13,973 nucleotides of DNA from Veillonella sp. (GCF_015058545.1 NZ_SVCB01000029.1:1-13973); one strand, 5' to 3'; shown: positions 1-7,321, counted from the first letter of the stretch. Program-made: numbers and translations. Notes: generated by a model from the sequence alone, not told the origin.

Positions 1-5
1 GAAAA

Positions 6-133
6 GCCCCCGAGTAGGGGGCAGCCAGTGATAATAGAGTGGTTGTCAGATTACTCAAAGCCCTCTTTAGAGGGCAACCACTAGAGAAAGACCCTTATAG
101 GGTCAGAGCAAACCACCCGTTCTACGGGTGGTT
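6..133 (-). terminator. Cluster of four short hairpins downstream of glnK
   Basis: Four perfect stem-loops fill the 137 non-coding bases after the glnK stop. In minus-strand order they are: a 10-bp stem (111-120 with 124-133, 3-nt loop); a 5-bp stem GACCC/GGGTC (90-94 with 100-104) followed by TTTCTCT; a 6-7-bp stem (60-66 with 69-75) followed by TTTGAG; and a 6-bp stem GCCCCC/GGGGGC (6-11 with 17-22) followed by CTTTTC. An outer 8-bp pairing, 38-45 with 75-82, encloses the third. Only the last has anything like a T-tract, and it sits at the window edge. Most likely this is the transcription end of amtB-glnK, built from several weak hairpins rather than one strong terminator. It could instead be a structured small RNA or a palindromic repeat cluster. 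Confidence 0.5.
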
Positions 134-137
134 ATGA

Positions 138-500
138 TTATATTTCATCATCAGTCACAGCGTTAGTACCGCGCGTACCGGTTCGGATCCGCATAGCATC
201 TTCCACGTCATATACAAAAATCTTACCATCACCAACTTCACCGGTCTGTAAAGTATCGCGAGCCGTATCCATTACCAGATCGACCGGTATATCACAGACA
301 ACAGTTTCAACTTTTACCATAGGCACTAAATTTACGGTATATTCTTTCCCGCGATATACCTCGGTATGTCCTTTTTGCAAACCACAGCCAAATACCTGAG
401 ACACAGTCATACCTTGAACGCCTATACGATTCAAAGCTTCTTTTAGATCTTCTAATTGTTCTGCGCGGGCTATTATATCTACTTTTTTCATCCGTTTCAC
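138..500 (-). CDS. glnK: Nitrogen regulatory P-II protein (GlnK/GlnB family)
   Basis: This is a 120-aa P-II signal-transduction protein, a cytoplasmic trimer that senses ATP/ADP and 2-oxoglutarate and, next to amtB, is expected to plug the ammonium channel. The T-loop (QKGHTEVYRGKEY) and the C-terminal signature (TGEVGDGKIF then RIRTG) are intact. Numbered from the internal Met at position 4, the residues match E. coli P-II: Q39, Y46, Y51 (the uridylylated tyrosine), K90, R101 and R103. The T-loop reads YRGKEY, with Lys where Ala/Ser is usual. The start is ambiguous. GTG at 500 has AAAGGA about 9 nt upstream, while ATG at 491 fits the family N-terminus (MKKVD) but is poorly spaced from a Shine-Dalgarno sequence. 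The gene lies 72 nt after amtB in the same orientation, so co-transcription is likely. The amtB link favours GlnK over GlnB. Confidence 0.95.
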   Translation of the reverse strand: MKRMKKVDIIARAEQLEDLKEALNRIGVQGMTVSQVFGCGLQKGHTEVYRGKEYTVNLVPMVKVETVVCDIPVDLVMDTARDTLQTGEVGDGKIFVYDVEDAMRIRTGTRGTNAVTDDEI

Positions 501-526
501 GCTACCACATCCTTTGTATGTTAATT

Positions 527-543
527 AACAGTATTGTACTGTT
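527..543 (-). other. Intercistronic stem-loop between amtB and glnK
   Basis: A perfect 7-bp inverted repeat (AACAGTA / TACTGTT, 3-nt loop) lies in the 72-nt amtB-glnK spacer, about 26 nt before the glnK start. There is no T-run after it on the minus strand, so it is not an ordinary terminator. A hairpin that sets the relative stability or processing of the amtB and glnK parts of the message is one possibility. A DNA operator is another. Confidence 0.4.
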
Positions 544-572
544 GGTAAATTCTATTTTTTATGAAAACCATC

Positions 573-1847
573 CTAAACCAGTGAATGGTGATCGGACATA
601 ATAAAACGGCCGCTGCTTTTAAATTCAGAGTGATTATACGCTTCTTCACCATGTTCACTAATATTAATGCCTAAGGATTCAGCGCCGATGCTGACACGCA
701 TATCCATAAAGAGACTGACTACTTTAAAAATGACAACAGTGCCGATAACAGAAAAGAGAACAGCTACTATGATAGAAACCAATTGAGGCAACAATAAATC
801 GCCGCCATAGAATAAACCGTCGGCACCATCCGGATTGACACTAACCGTAGCAAATAATCCGGTAGCAATAGCGCCCCACATACCGCCTACACCATGAATG
901 CCAAATGCGTCAAGGGAGTCATCATAGCCGAGCTTATTTTTCAAAATAGCTACGGCCACATAACAGCAGATAGCGCCGATTAATCCGACGAAAATAGCAG
1001 CGACAGGTGTTACAAAACCGGCTGCCGGTGTGATGGCCACAAGTCCTGCTACGCCACCGGATACAGCACCCAATACAGTTGGTTTGCCGCGATGACATCG
1101 TTCTGCCAATACCCAACCGACAACACCGATAGCAGCCGCTATTTGAGTTGTTACCAGAGCATTGGCGGCTAGCGGTCCGGCACCGAGAGCGGATCCGGCG
1201 TTAAAACCGAACCAACCAAACCATAATATAGCACCGCCAAGAACGGTCATTGGCAAATGATGAGGTAACATCGGCATGCGTCCATAACCGCGACGGCGGC
1301 CTAATAGCAAGCAGAGGACCAGACCGGATACACCGGATAATATATGAATAACAAGACCGCCGGCAAAGTCGAGAGCCCCTAATTGGGCGAGGAAACCGCC
1401 GCCCCACACCCAATGGGCCATAGTATTATAAACTAATAAGGACCAAATGACAGAAAATACGACAAAGGGAGCAAAACGCATACGCCCTGTAATAGAGCCA
1501 CTCATGATGGCCGGCGTAATTACGGCAAACATACATTGGAAGGCAACAAAAGCCATTTCCGGAATATTCACGCCTTCCATAATATTGTTTCCCGTACCGA
1601 TAAGTCCTATTTTATCAAGATTGCCAATGACACCATCAATATCGCTGCCAAAAATTAAGGTGTAGCCGATTAGCATAAATTCCACGGAAATCACACCGAT
1701 TAAAAAGAAACTTTCCATGATTGTATTGAGTACATTTTTACTGCGTTCCATACCGCCATAAAACAAAGCAAGGCCTGGAGTCATAAAGAACACCAAGGTT
1801 GCCGCTACGAGTACCCAGGCCGTATTGCCTGTATCGATAGTAGCCAT
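573..1847 (-). CDS. amtB: Ammonium transporter (Amt/MEP/Rh family)
   Basis: This 424-aa polytopic inner-membrane channel conducts NH3/NH4+. Pore residues fall at exactly the mature E. coli AmtB positions: F107, W148, D160, H168, F215, S219 and H318, within HWVWGG, DFAGGLVIH, GWFGFNAGS and DAFGIHGVGG. The twin pore histidines and the phenylalanine gate are therefore intact. The N-terminus goes almost directly into the first membrane segment with no clear cleavable leader. About 11 hydrophobic segments are present. The cytoplasmic tail carries the GlnK-contact motif (SLGINISEHGEEAYN) followed by a short extension of about 20 residues ending DHHSLV. The start ATG (1847-1845) has AAAGGAG 6 nt upstream. 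It is the first gene of the amtB-glnK unit, and its leader contains a terminator, which suggests attenuation control. Confidence 0.97.
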   Translation of the reverse strand: MATIDTGNTAWVLVAATLVFFMTPGLALFYGGMERSKNVLNTIMESFFLIGVISVEFMLIGYTLIFGSDIDGVIGNLDKIGLIGTGNNIMEGVNIPEMAFVAFQCMFAVITPAIMSGSITGRMRFAPFVVFSVIWSLLVYNTMAHWVWGGGFLAQLGALDFAGGLVIHILSGVSGLVLCLLLGRRRGYGRMPMLPHHLPMTVLGGAILWFGWFGFNAGSALGAGPLAANALVTTQIAAAIGVVGWVLAERCHRGKPTVLGAVSGGVAGLVAITPAAGFVTPVAAIFVGLIGAICCYVAVAILKNKLGYDDSLDAFGIHGVGGMWGAIATGLFATVSVNPDGADGLFYGGDLLLPQLVSIIVAVLFSVIGTVVIFKVVSLFMDMRVSIGAESLGINISEHGEEAYNHSEFKSSGRFIMSDHHSLV

Positions 1848-1867
1848 AATAAACTCCTTTCATAAAC

Positions 1868-1907
1868 AAAAAGCGCCTAGTCTCAGAATCATCTGAGGAC
1901 TAGGCGC
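1868..1907 (-). terminator. Intrinsic terminator inside the amtB 5' leader (candidate attenuator)
   Basis: Read on the minus strand, a 10-bp stem GCGCCTAGTC/GACTAGGCGC (1873-1882 with 1898-1907) continues, after a one-base bulge at 1897, into 5 more pairs (TCAGA 1883-1887 with TCTGA 1892-1896) closed by a 4-nt loop. The stem is followed directly by TTTTT (1872-1868). The T-tract ends about 8 nt before the amtB Shine-Dalgarno. The hairpin lies downstream of the amtB promoter and upstream of the coding region. The gene on the other side is divergent, so the terminator cannot belong to an upstream transcript. I see only a weak candidate antiterminator (leader TTAGG with CCTAG in the hairpin arm, including G-U pairs). 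No ANTAR-type hexaloop hairpins are visible. Confidence 0.75.
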
Positions 1908-1944
1908 CGTTACCTAACTATTCTGTTTGTAAGCTTACACGTAC

Positions 1945-1973
1945 ATACTATAACATGTCGCTACATATGTCAA
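1945..1973 (-). promoter_or_regulatory. Sigma-70 promoter of amtB-glnK
   Basis: On the minus strand a perfect -35 TTGACA (1973-1968) is followed after 17 nt by the -10 TAGTAT (1950-1945). Transcription would start near 1938, giving a leader of about 90 nt that contains the terminator hairpin. A 10-bp perfect palindrome, GTAAGCTTAC (1929-1938), lies at the predicted start site. No sigma-54 -24/-12 element was seen. Confidence 0.6.
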
Positions 1974-1978
1974 CATGT
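1953..1978. promoter_or_regulatory. Cluster of three ACATGT-type palindromes over the amtB promoter
   Basis: Three small palindromes, ACATGT (1953-1958), ACATATGT (1963-1970) and ACATGT (1973-1978), are centred 11 and 9 bp apart, about one helical turn. They cover the -35 box and spacer of the amtB promoter. The arrangement suits cooperative binding of a regulator to one face of the DNA. No known nitrogen-regulator consensus (TnrA, GlnR, NtcA) fits well. Confidence 0.35.
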
Positions 1979-2095
1979 TTTATAGACTATAGAAATCGAT
2001 TTTTTGAAAATTAAGCTACATCTGTTTTATTTTTTGAGTATATAAGCGTCAGCAGGACATGCGGCAAGGCTATATTATAAGGGGAATACCTTATA

Positions 2096-2124
2096 TTGCT
2101 AATTTGAATGGCGCGTCATATAAT
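2096..2124 (+). promoter_or_regulatory. Sigma-70 promoter of the WG-repeat gene
   Basis: TTGCTA (2096-2101), a 17-nt spacer and a consensus TATAAT (2119-2124) lie about 50 nt before the coding start. Just upstream is a 7-bp inverted repeat, TATAAGG/CCTTATA (2076-2082 with 2089-2095), that abuts the -35 box and could be a regulator site. The rest of the amtB-to-WG intergenic region shows nothing else clear. Confidence 0.55.
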
Positions 2125-2174
2125 ATGAGTAACTAACAAGTGAGGGTGTAATACGTTTGTTGGGAGGTAGTTAT

Positions 2175-3719
2175 ATGAAAGTTTCAAAGCGAACAAAAAC
2201 ATGGTTAGTAGCTGCTGTATGTACTTTTTGCTTAGGTTACGGTCAAAGTCAGGCGACCATAACCGATACGGTAAATTATTTGCCCCCTACAGTAGTACTC
2301 AGTGATGAAGTAACCTATGCAGGTAACGGTCAGTTGTGGCCAACCTTGAAGCATGACGGCGTTGCCATGGCTGATAGCGCTGTAAAAGGGGAGGATGCCA
2401 ATGCACTTAAAGAGATAAATCGCGCTATTGCCATTGTGCAAACCAAGGAAGGCTATGGTCTCTTGGACTCAAAAGGTGAATATGTTGTTCAACCGGCCTA
2501 TAAAACGGTAAATAGTGCTAACCGGGGTCATGAATTGGTATTCAGTAATCCTAAAGATAAGAACAGCGTAGGCGTAAAACTTGATGCACCCGTGATTAAG
2601 CGTCAAGGCTATGCGTCCGATTTGTATTTTCCGTTTAAGGATGAAAGCACCAAACGGTATGGTTTTAAAAATGTAAGCGATCAAATCGTAATCGCACCGA
2701 AGTATAAAGATGTAGTGGCTTCGTTCAGCGAAGACCGAGCTTTTGTTAAAACAGAAAAAGGCCAGATCGTGGGCATTGACGGTACGGGCAGTGAACTCTT
2801 TACGGTGGCCGCCGATTATGTATCGCCATATGCTGACGGTCTGGCTCAAATTGAACGGCGAGCATCCGGCTTTAATCTATTTGGCGGCTTTGGCGGCCTT
2901 GCTATTGGCGGTATTTTCGGTGGCGGTGACAGCGGCCTCGGTATCGGCATCGGCGTCGGTCATGGTCACGGCGGTTATTTTGGCTGGGGCGATTATGATG
3001 ACGGCTTTTTCGGCTTCGGTGGTGTTGAAGTGGCGCGGGATAAGGTAAAGCGCGGTTATATCGATCGCGACGGCCGCATTGTAGTAGACAGTAAACTGGA
3101 CTATGTATATCCGATGATGCCATTCGGTACCATTATCGAAAACGACAATCAGTTGGCTGTTGTGGATAAAAAAGGTAACTTCCTCATTCCGTTCGGTGAC
3201 TATACGTTTGAAGGGATTAATCTTTCCGATTCGTATATTGCACTTAAGAATAAGCATACGGAAAAACGAGGCGTGCTGAACTATTTGACGAACAAGAATG
3301 TGCTGCCGTTTATTTACGATGGCATTGATTTTATGAATGACAGCTATATCGTGGCCACGACGGCAGATAACAAGCGGGTGTATAAAATGGAGCCGGCTCG
3401 TACAGAAATGTTTAGCTTATCAAAGGGGGCTAAACATACGTATTACGGGGCCGAAGGATACGCCTGGGTTACGGGCGATTCACTCTTAGGTGATGGTTTT
3501 ACAGGGTATAAAATCATCGATAAAACAGGTCAGGTAGTCTATGAAGCTAAGGATATGAAAATCCAGAAAGTCTCTAATTTTATCGGCGATTATACAGCCG
3601 TAAAAGTAGGCGGCAAATGGGGGCTTATGACGATTAACGGTCAGTGGCTCGTTGAACCGACTTACAAAGATATTCAATTTATTGTGCCTACGGGCGAAGC
3701 GGTGATGATATTCCGATAA
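2175..3719 (+). CDS. Exported WG-repeat (beta-repeat) protein with a glycine-rich insert
   Basis: This 514-aa protein has a typical Sec signal peptide: basic n-region MKVSKRTK, hydrophobic core, and likely cleavage after SQA near residue 27. The mature part carries about eight WG/KWG-type repeats of the form 'YG-(V/L)-(I/L)-D-x-x-G-x-(I/V)-V-x-P-x-Y-x-x-(I/V)', for example GLLDSKGEYVVQPAYK, RGYIDRDGRIVV and, last, WGLMTINGQWLVEPTYKDI. Residues 233-283 are an aromatic Gly/His/Asp-rich low-complexity segment splitting the repeats. The start chosen is ATG 2175, 8 nt after GGGAGG. The upstream in-frame TTG (2157) overlaps that site and would spoil the signal peptide. WG repeats occur in surface and periplasmic proteins of mostly unknown role, so no function is assigned. 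The gene stands alone between its own promoter and a terminator. Confidence 0.85.
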   Translation: MKVSKRTKTWLVAAVCTFCLGYGQSQATITDTVNYLPPTVVLSDEVTYAGNGQLWPTLKHDGVAMADSAVKGEDANALKEINRAIAIVQTKEGYGLLDSKGEYVVQPAYKTVNSANRGHELVFSNPKDKNSVGVKLDAPVIKRQGYASDLYFPFKDESTKRYGFKNVSDQIVIAPKYKDVVASFSEDRAFVKTEKGQIVGIDGTGSELFTVAADYVSPYADGLAQIERRASGFNLFGGFGGLAIGGIFGGGDSGLGIGIGVGHGHGGYFGWGDYDDGFFGFGGVEVARDKVKRGYIDRDGRIVVDSKLDYVYPMMPFGTIIENDNQLAVVDKKGNFLIPFGDYTFEGINLSDSYIALKNKHTEKRGVLNYLTNKNVLPFIYDGIDFMNDSYIVATTADNKRVYKMEPARTEMFSLSKGAKHTYYGAEGYAWVTGDSLLGDGFTGYKIIDKTGQVVYEAKDMKIQKVSNFIGDYTAVKVGGKWGLMTINGQWLVEPTYKDIQFIVPTGEAVMIFR

Positions 3720-3775
3720 GTTTTGTTCTATAACCCAAGTTTTGAATTGGTTAATCCATAGTCCATATAACTAAA

Positions 3776-3810
3776 AAAAGCTGAGGCAACGATTTGTTGT
3801 CTCAGCTTTT
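3776..3810. terminator. Bidirectional intrinsic terminator between convergent genes
   Basis: AAAAGCTGAG plus CAAC (3776-3790) pairs with GTTG plus CTCAGCTTTT (3796-3810) around a 5-nt loop, with one G-U pair on the plus strand (an A-C mismatch on the minus). It is flanked by T-rich sequence on the plus side (TTTTGTGTTTTT) and seven A (3773-3779) that give a T7 tract on the minus side. It would end both the WG-repeat gene and putP. Confidence 0.9.
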
Positions 3811-3827
3811 GTGTTTTTATGAAAATG

Positions 3828-5309
3828 TTATAAAATATGCATCCGTTGTGCTTCGTCGAATTCATCAGTAATTTCTTTAGATGGTGGATTATTCAAAAGG
3901 CTTACCACATAAATGGCGATGAGGGAGAATAAGAAGCCCGGCACGATTTCGTAGATACCGAACCACTCGAACTGTTTCCAAATAAGCACAGTCAAGCCAC
4001 CCACTATGATGCCGGCGACACAACCTTTTAAGGTCATGCGACGCCAGAAGAGGGAGAGCAAAATGGCAGGGCCGAAAGCGGCACCGAAGCCGGCCCACGC
4101 ATAGGCTACCATGGTTAAAATGTAGCTGTTCGGATCGAGGGCAAGCCATAAAGCAATGGCAGAAATAACAAGTACCGTAATACGACTGATAAGTACTAAT
4201 TCCTGATCGCTGGTACGGTGACCGACGATGTTTTTATACAAGTCCTGTGAAACAGAAGAGGCCGTTACCAATAACTGTCCGGAAGCAGTACTCATGATGG
4301 CCGCCAGTACTGCAGACCATACAAGACCGGCCACGAATGGAGGGAAGAGTTCTTCATTCATAACGAGGAATACTTTTTCTACATCCGCACCGGTGAGCGG
4401 TGTGCTGAGGAATACTTTGCCGACGAGACCAACCATTACAGCGGCTATGAGGGAGATAATAACCCAAACCATGGCAATGTTGGTAGCTTTCTTGAGTTCA
4501 CGGGCATCGGAGATGGCCATGAAACGAACCAAGATGTGCGGTTGACCAAAATAGCCAAGCCCCCAAGCAACAGAAGAAATAATGCCGATAACCAACGTAT
4601 ACGTGTCGGCTTCAGGTCCCCAGATGGAAAGCCCTTGCGGGAATTCCGTGGCAATTAAATGAGCCGTATTTACCGGACCGTTCAAAGTGAAGGCCGCAGC
4701 GGTAGGAATTAATAAAATCGCAAAGAACATCATGGTGCCCTGAATAAAGTCGGTCCAACTTACGGCTAAGAAACCGCCCAGGAAGGTATAGAAAATAACA
4801 ACGCCCGCCGTAATGAGGAGGGATATATTATAATCAAGTCCAAAAATGGTAGTAAACAGTTTGCCGCCGGCTACGAATCCCGATGATGTGTAGATCAAGA
4901 AGAAGATAATGATAAAAATAGCGGATACAATCGGTAAGATTCGTGAAGTGTCGCGGAAGCGGTTTTTCAAATAATCCGGAATGGTTAAACTGTTATTGGC
5001 TACTTCCGTATGGTTGCGCAGGCGCTTCGATACGAAGGCCCAGTTTAGCCAGGTACCGCCGGCAAGGCCGATGGCAATCCAAATAGCGGAAATCCCGGTA
5101 CTATACGCAAAACCCGGCAAGCCCATAAGCATCCAACCACTCATGTCGGACGCTTCGGCACTCATGGAAGTAATCCATGGTCCCAGTTTACGACCTCCCA
5201 GAATATAATCACTCAGATTACGTGACTTTCGATAGTAATAAATGCCAATGTACATCATCAAGCCCAGATAGATGGCAAAGGCGAGAATAATCGAGAATTG
5301 ATCGTGCAT
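3828..5309 (-). CDS. putP: Sodium/proline symporter (SSS family)
   Basis: This 493-aa inner-membrane Na+-coupled symporter probably imports L-proline. The hallmark SAEASDMSGWMLMGLPG is present. With the ATG at 5309 as residue 1, A53, D55 and M56 fall exactly at the E. coli PutP Na+-site positions, as do R40 and Y14. The second Na+ element AAIMSTASGQLLV is also intact. About 12-13 hydrophobic segments and a short acidic C-terminal tail are seen. Family length is about 500. An in-frame GTG (5321) would add 4 residues, but it directly abuts the GAAAGGGGG ribosome site, so the ATG is preferred. The gene is divergent from recQ and has no put catabolic genes beside it, so uptake for nutrition or osmoprotection cannot be told apart. 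Substrate assignment rests on family motifs. Confidence 0.93.
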   Translation of the reverse strand: MHDQFSIILAFAIYLGLMMYIGIYYYRKSRNLSDYILGGRKLGPWITSMSAEASDMSGWMLMGLPGFAYSTGISAIWIAIGLAGGTWLNWAFVSKRLRNHTEVANNSLTIPDYLKNRFRDTSRILPIVSAIFIIIFFLIYTSSGFVAGGKLFTTIFGLDYNISLLITAGVVIFYTFLGGFLAVSWTDFIQGTMMFFAILLIPTAAAFTLNGPVNTAHLIATEFPQGLSIWGPEADTYTLVIGIISSVAWGLGYFGQPHILVRFMAISDARELKKATNIAMVWVIISLIAAVMVGLVGKVFLSTPLTGADVEKVFLVMNEELFPPFVAGLVWSAVLAAIMSTASGQLLVTASSVSQDLYKNIVGHRTSDQELVLISRITVLVISAIALWLALDPNSYILTMVAYAWAGFGAAFGPAILLSLFWRRMTLKGCVAGIIVGGLTVLIWKQFEWFGIYEIVPGFLFSLIAIYVVSLLNNPPSKEITDEFDEAQRMHIL

Positions 5310-5348
5310 ACTTAGATGCACCCCCCTTTCGTAATAATAGATTCTTAT

Positions 5349-5357
5349 ATTTTAGCA
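5349..5357 (-). promoter_or_regulatory. Extended -10 promoter of putP
   Basis: On the minus strand the sequence TGC-TAAAAT (5357-5349) is an extended -10 element, about 40 nt before the putP start. The region 17 nt upstream (TAGTAG) is a poor -35, as often seen with TGn promoters. The call is moderate because the region is AT-rich. Confidence 0.4.
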
Positions 5358-5394
5358 TAAAAATACAGTTTCTACTATATTAAAGGTGATGTGT

Positions 5395-5416
5395 TTTTAC
5401 CAAAAAAATGGTAAAA
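5395..5416. promoter_or_regulatory. Perfect inverted repeat in the putP-recQ divergent region
   Basis: TTTTACCA (5395-5402) and TGGTAAAA (5409-5416) form a perfect 8-bp inverted repeat separated by six A. There is no T-tract beyond it, so it looks like a protein-binding operator rather than a terminator. It lies just upstream of TATGAT repeats (5420-5430) that could be the recQ -10, and about 40 bp upstream of the putP -10, so it could control either or both genes. The binding protein is unknown. Confidence 0.4.
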
Positions 5417-5459
5417 TAATATGATATGATAATTCGGATTGGAAAGGATGTGAACGAAT

Positions 5460-7310
5460 ATGGCTCATAAACAGGCAGAGGCGGCATTGGCTCATTTCTT
5501 CGGCTATACTTCGTTCCGACCGGCTCAAGAAGTGCCGGTAGCGTCACTCTTGGTCAATAAAGATGTGCTCGCCATTATGCCGACCGGTGCGGGCAAATCG
5601 ATTTGTTTTCAAATTCCCGCCATACTAAAACCCGGTTTGACCATTGTTTTTTCACCGTTAATCTCCTTAATGCAGGACCAGGTAGACGGCTTGCGGATGC
5701 AAAAAATCCCGGCGGCGTATTTAAACAGCACGCAAGATAAGGATGAATCACTCAAGGTATTACAAGCTCTGCGACAGGGGCGCATTAAAATGTTATATTT
5801 GGCACCGGAGCGATTAAGCTCGGACTGGTTTAGAAACTTCATCAAAGAATTGCCTATCGACCAGGTCATTATCGATGAAGCCCATTGCGTATCACAGTGG
5901 GGCCATGATTTCAGACCTTCGTATCAGCTTATCGCACCGTTTATTGCGGAATTACCAAAGAGACCGGTTATCGGGGCCTTTACGGCCAGTGCCACGCGCG
6001 AAGTGGAAAACGATATGAAGCGTTTGCTCGGTTTAGAAAAGGCTACCGTCCATGTAACCGGTTTTGACCGGCCCAATTTATCTTTCGAAGTGGTGCAACC
6101 GCAGAATAAGCTGCAATATGTATTGCAGTTCGTGGCGGACCATGAAGCGGCGAACGGTATTATTTACTGCGCTACCCGTAAAGACGTGGAAATGGTGTAC
6201 GGCGAACTGGCTAAACGAGGCGTTGAGGTGGGCTATTACCACGCCGGGCTCAGTGATGAAATTCGCAAGATGCAGCAAGAGCGCTATGCTTATGATAAGG
6301 TGCGCGTCATGGTGGCTACCAGTGCTTTCGGCATGGGGATTGATAAAAGTAATGTGCGCTATGTCCTGCATTACCAGATGCCGCGCAATATGGAAAGTTA
6401 CTACCAGGAAGCAGGCCGTGCCGGTCGTGACGGGGCACCGTCAAAATGTGTGCTCCTCTATAGCGGCCGCGACGTGATGATTCACAAGTATTTAATCAAT
6501 GAATCGGTGCACGAACCGGAGCGTCGCCGCATTGAAATGAGCAAATTGCAGCAGATGATTAACTATTGTTTTACGACGGATTGTTTGCGTAAGTATATGC
6601 TTAACTACTTCGGTGAAACGGTGAACTGGACGCGCTGCGACAATTGCGGCTCTTGCTTGCACAAAGGGGCGCTGCGCGATTTGACGCAGGAAGCAAAGGC
6701 GATTTTTAAAGCCGTCATCGATACGGAAGAACGGTATGGGGCCGCTATGATTACGGATATTGTGGCCGGCAATCGCACCGATAGAATTGTGCGTTACGGT
6801 TATGATCGCTTGCCTGTATTTGGCCGCTTGGAAGATATGGACGACCGTGAAATAAAAGGCCTTATCCGGCAATTTACATCGCTTGGCTATTTGGATTGTG
6901 CCACCGGTAAATATCCGATTTTAAGCATTACACCGGCCGGCGAAGCCGTGCTTGACGGCAGTGCTAAGGTGACCGAAGTACGCCGTCAGCTCGTAAAAGT
7001 ACGGCCTGACGGACCGCGTCAAAGTGCGAGGGCCGCGCGCGTGGCCGGTGCCGGCAACAGCATGACCATGAAACGGCGGGCCGCGAATAAGCCTAATTTA
7101 TTTGAAGCCTTACGCCAGCATCGCAAGACGCTGAGCGAACAGCTGAAAGTGCCGCCGTATTTGATTTTTCCCGACACCGTACTCATTGATATGGCGTCCA
7201 TGAGACCGCAAACATTGGCGGATTTATATAAAATTAAAGGCATCGGCGAGGCAAAACTACAACGCTTCGGGCTGTCCTTTTTAAAAGTAATCAGTACATT
7301 CAGTGATTAA
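5460..7310 (+). CDS. recQ: ATP-dependent DNA helicase RecQ
   Basis: This 616-aa 3'-5' DNA helicase of recombination and replication repair has full family architecture. The RecQ helicase core carries Walker A PTGAGKS (41-47), DEAH (139-142), the RecQ loop HCVSQWGHDFR and the motif VI region QEAGRAGRDG (316-325). The zinc-binding cysteines C375, C393, C396 and C399 follow. After that come a winged-helix RQC region (about 405-510) and a C-terminal HRDC domain (about 545-612, with LADLYKIKGIGEAKLQRFG). The start ATG follows GGAAAGGA by about 11 nt. It leads a four-gene operon: thyA begins 11 nt after its stop and uses a ribosome site touching the recQ stop codon. Pairing of recQ with dTMP synthesis is operonic context, not proof of a joint function. 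Confidence 0.97.
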   Translation: MAHKQAEAALAHFFGYTSFRPAQEVPVASLLVNKDVLAIMPTGAGKSICFQIPAILKPGLTIVFSPLISLMQDQVDGLRMQKIPAAYLNSTQDKDESLKVLQALRQGRIKMLYLAPERLSSDWFRNFIKELPIDQVIIDEAHCVSQWGHDFRPSYQLIAPFIAELPKRPVIGAFTASATREVENDMKRLLGLEKATVHVTGFDRPNLSFEVVQPQNKLQYVLQFVADHEAANGIIYCATRKDVEMVYGELAKRGVEVGYYHAGLSDEIRKMQQERYAYDKVRVMVATSAFGMGIDKSNVRYVLHYQMPRNMESYYQEAGRAGRDGAPSKCVLLYSGRDVMIHKYLINESVHEPERRRIEMSKLQQMINYCFTTDCLRKYMLNYFGETVNWTRCDNCGSCLHKGALRDLTQEAKAIFKAVIDTEERYGAAMITDIVAGNRTDRIVRYGYDRLPVFGRLEDMDDREIKGLIRQFTSLGYLDCATGKYPILSITPAGEAVLDGSAKVTEVRRQLVKVRPDGPRQSARAARVAGAGNSMTMKRRAANKPNLFEALRQHRKTLSEQLKVPPYLIFPDTVLIDMASMRPQTLADLYKIKGIGEAKLQRFGLSFLKVISTFSD

Positions 7311-7321
7311 AGGAGACTATC

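Noticed and set aside
1..137. CRISPR-like or tandem repeat array
   Set aside because: The hairpins differ in sequence and loop length, with no regular spacers and no cas genes nearby.
1908..2100. Sigma-54 promoter or TnrA/NtcA site for amtB
   Set aside because: No GG/GC -24/-12 pair was found, and the dyad spacing does not fit TGT-N11-ACA or GTA-N8-TAC. A TTGACA/TAGTAT promoter is present instead.
2157..2174. Upstream TTG start for the WG-repeat gene
   Set aside because: It overlaps the GGGAGG ribosome site, and the ATG at 2175 gives a cleaner signal peptide.
2469..3257. Minus-strand and alternative-frame open frames within the WG-repeat gene
   Set aside because: They are shadows of a well-supported gene, with no motifs and no initiation signals.
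3720..3775. Extra small gene between the WG-repeat gene and the terminator
   Set aside because: The space is 56 nt and has no start with a ribosome site.
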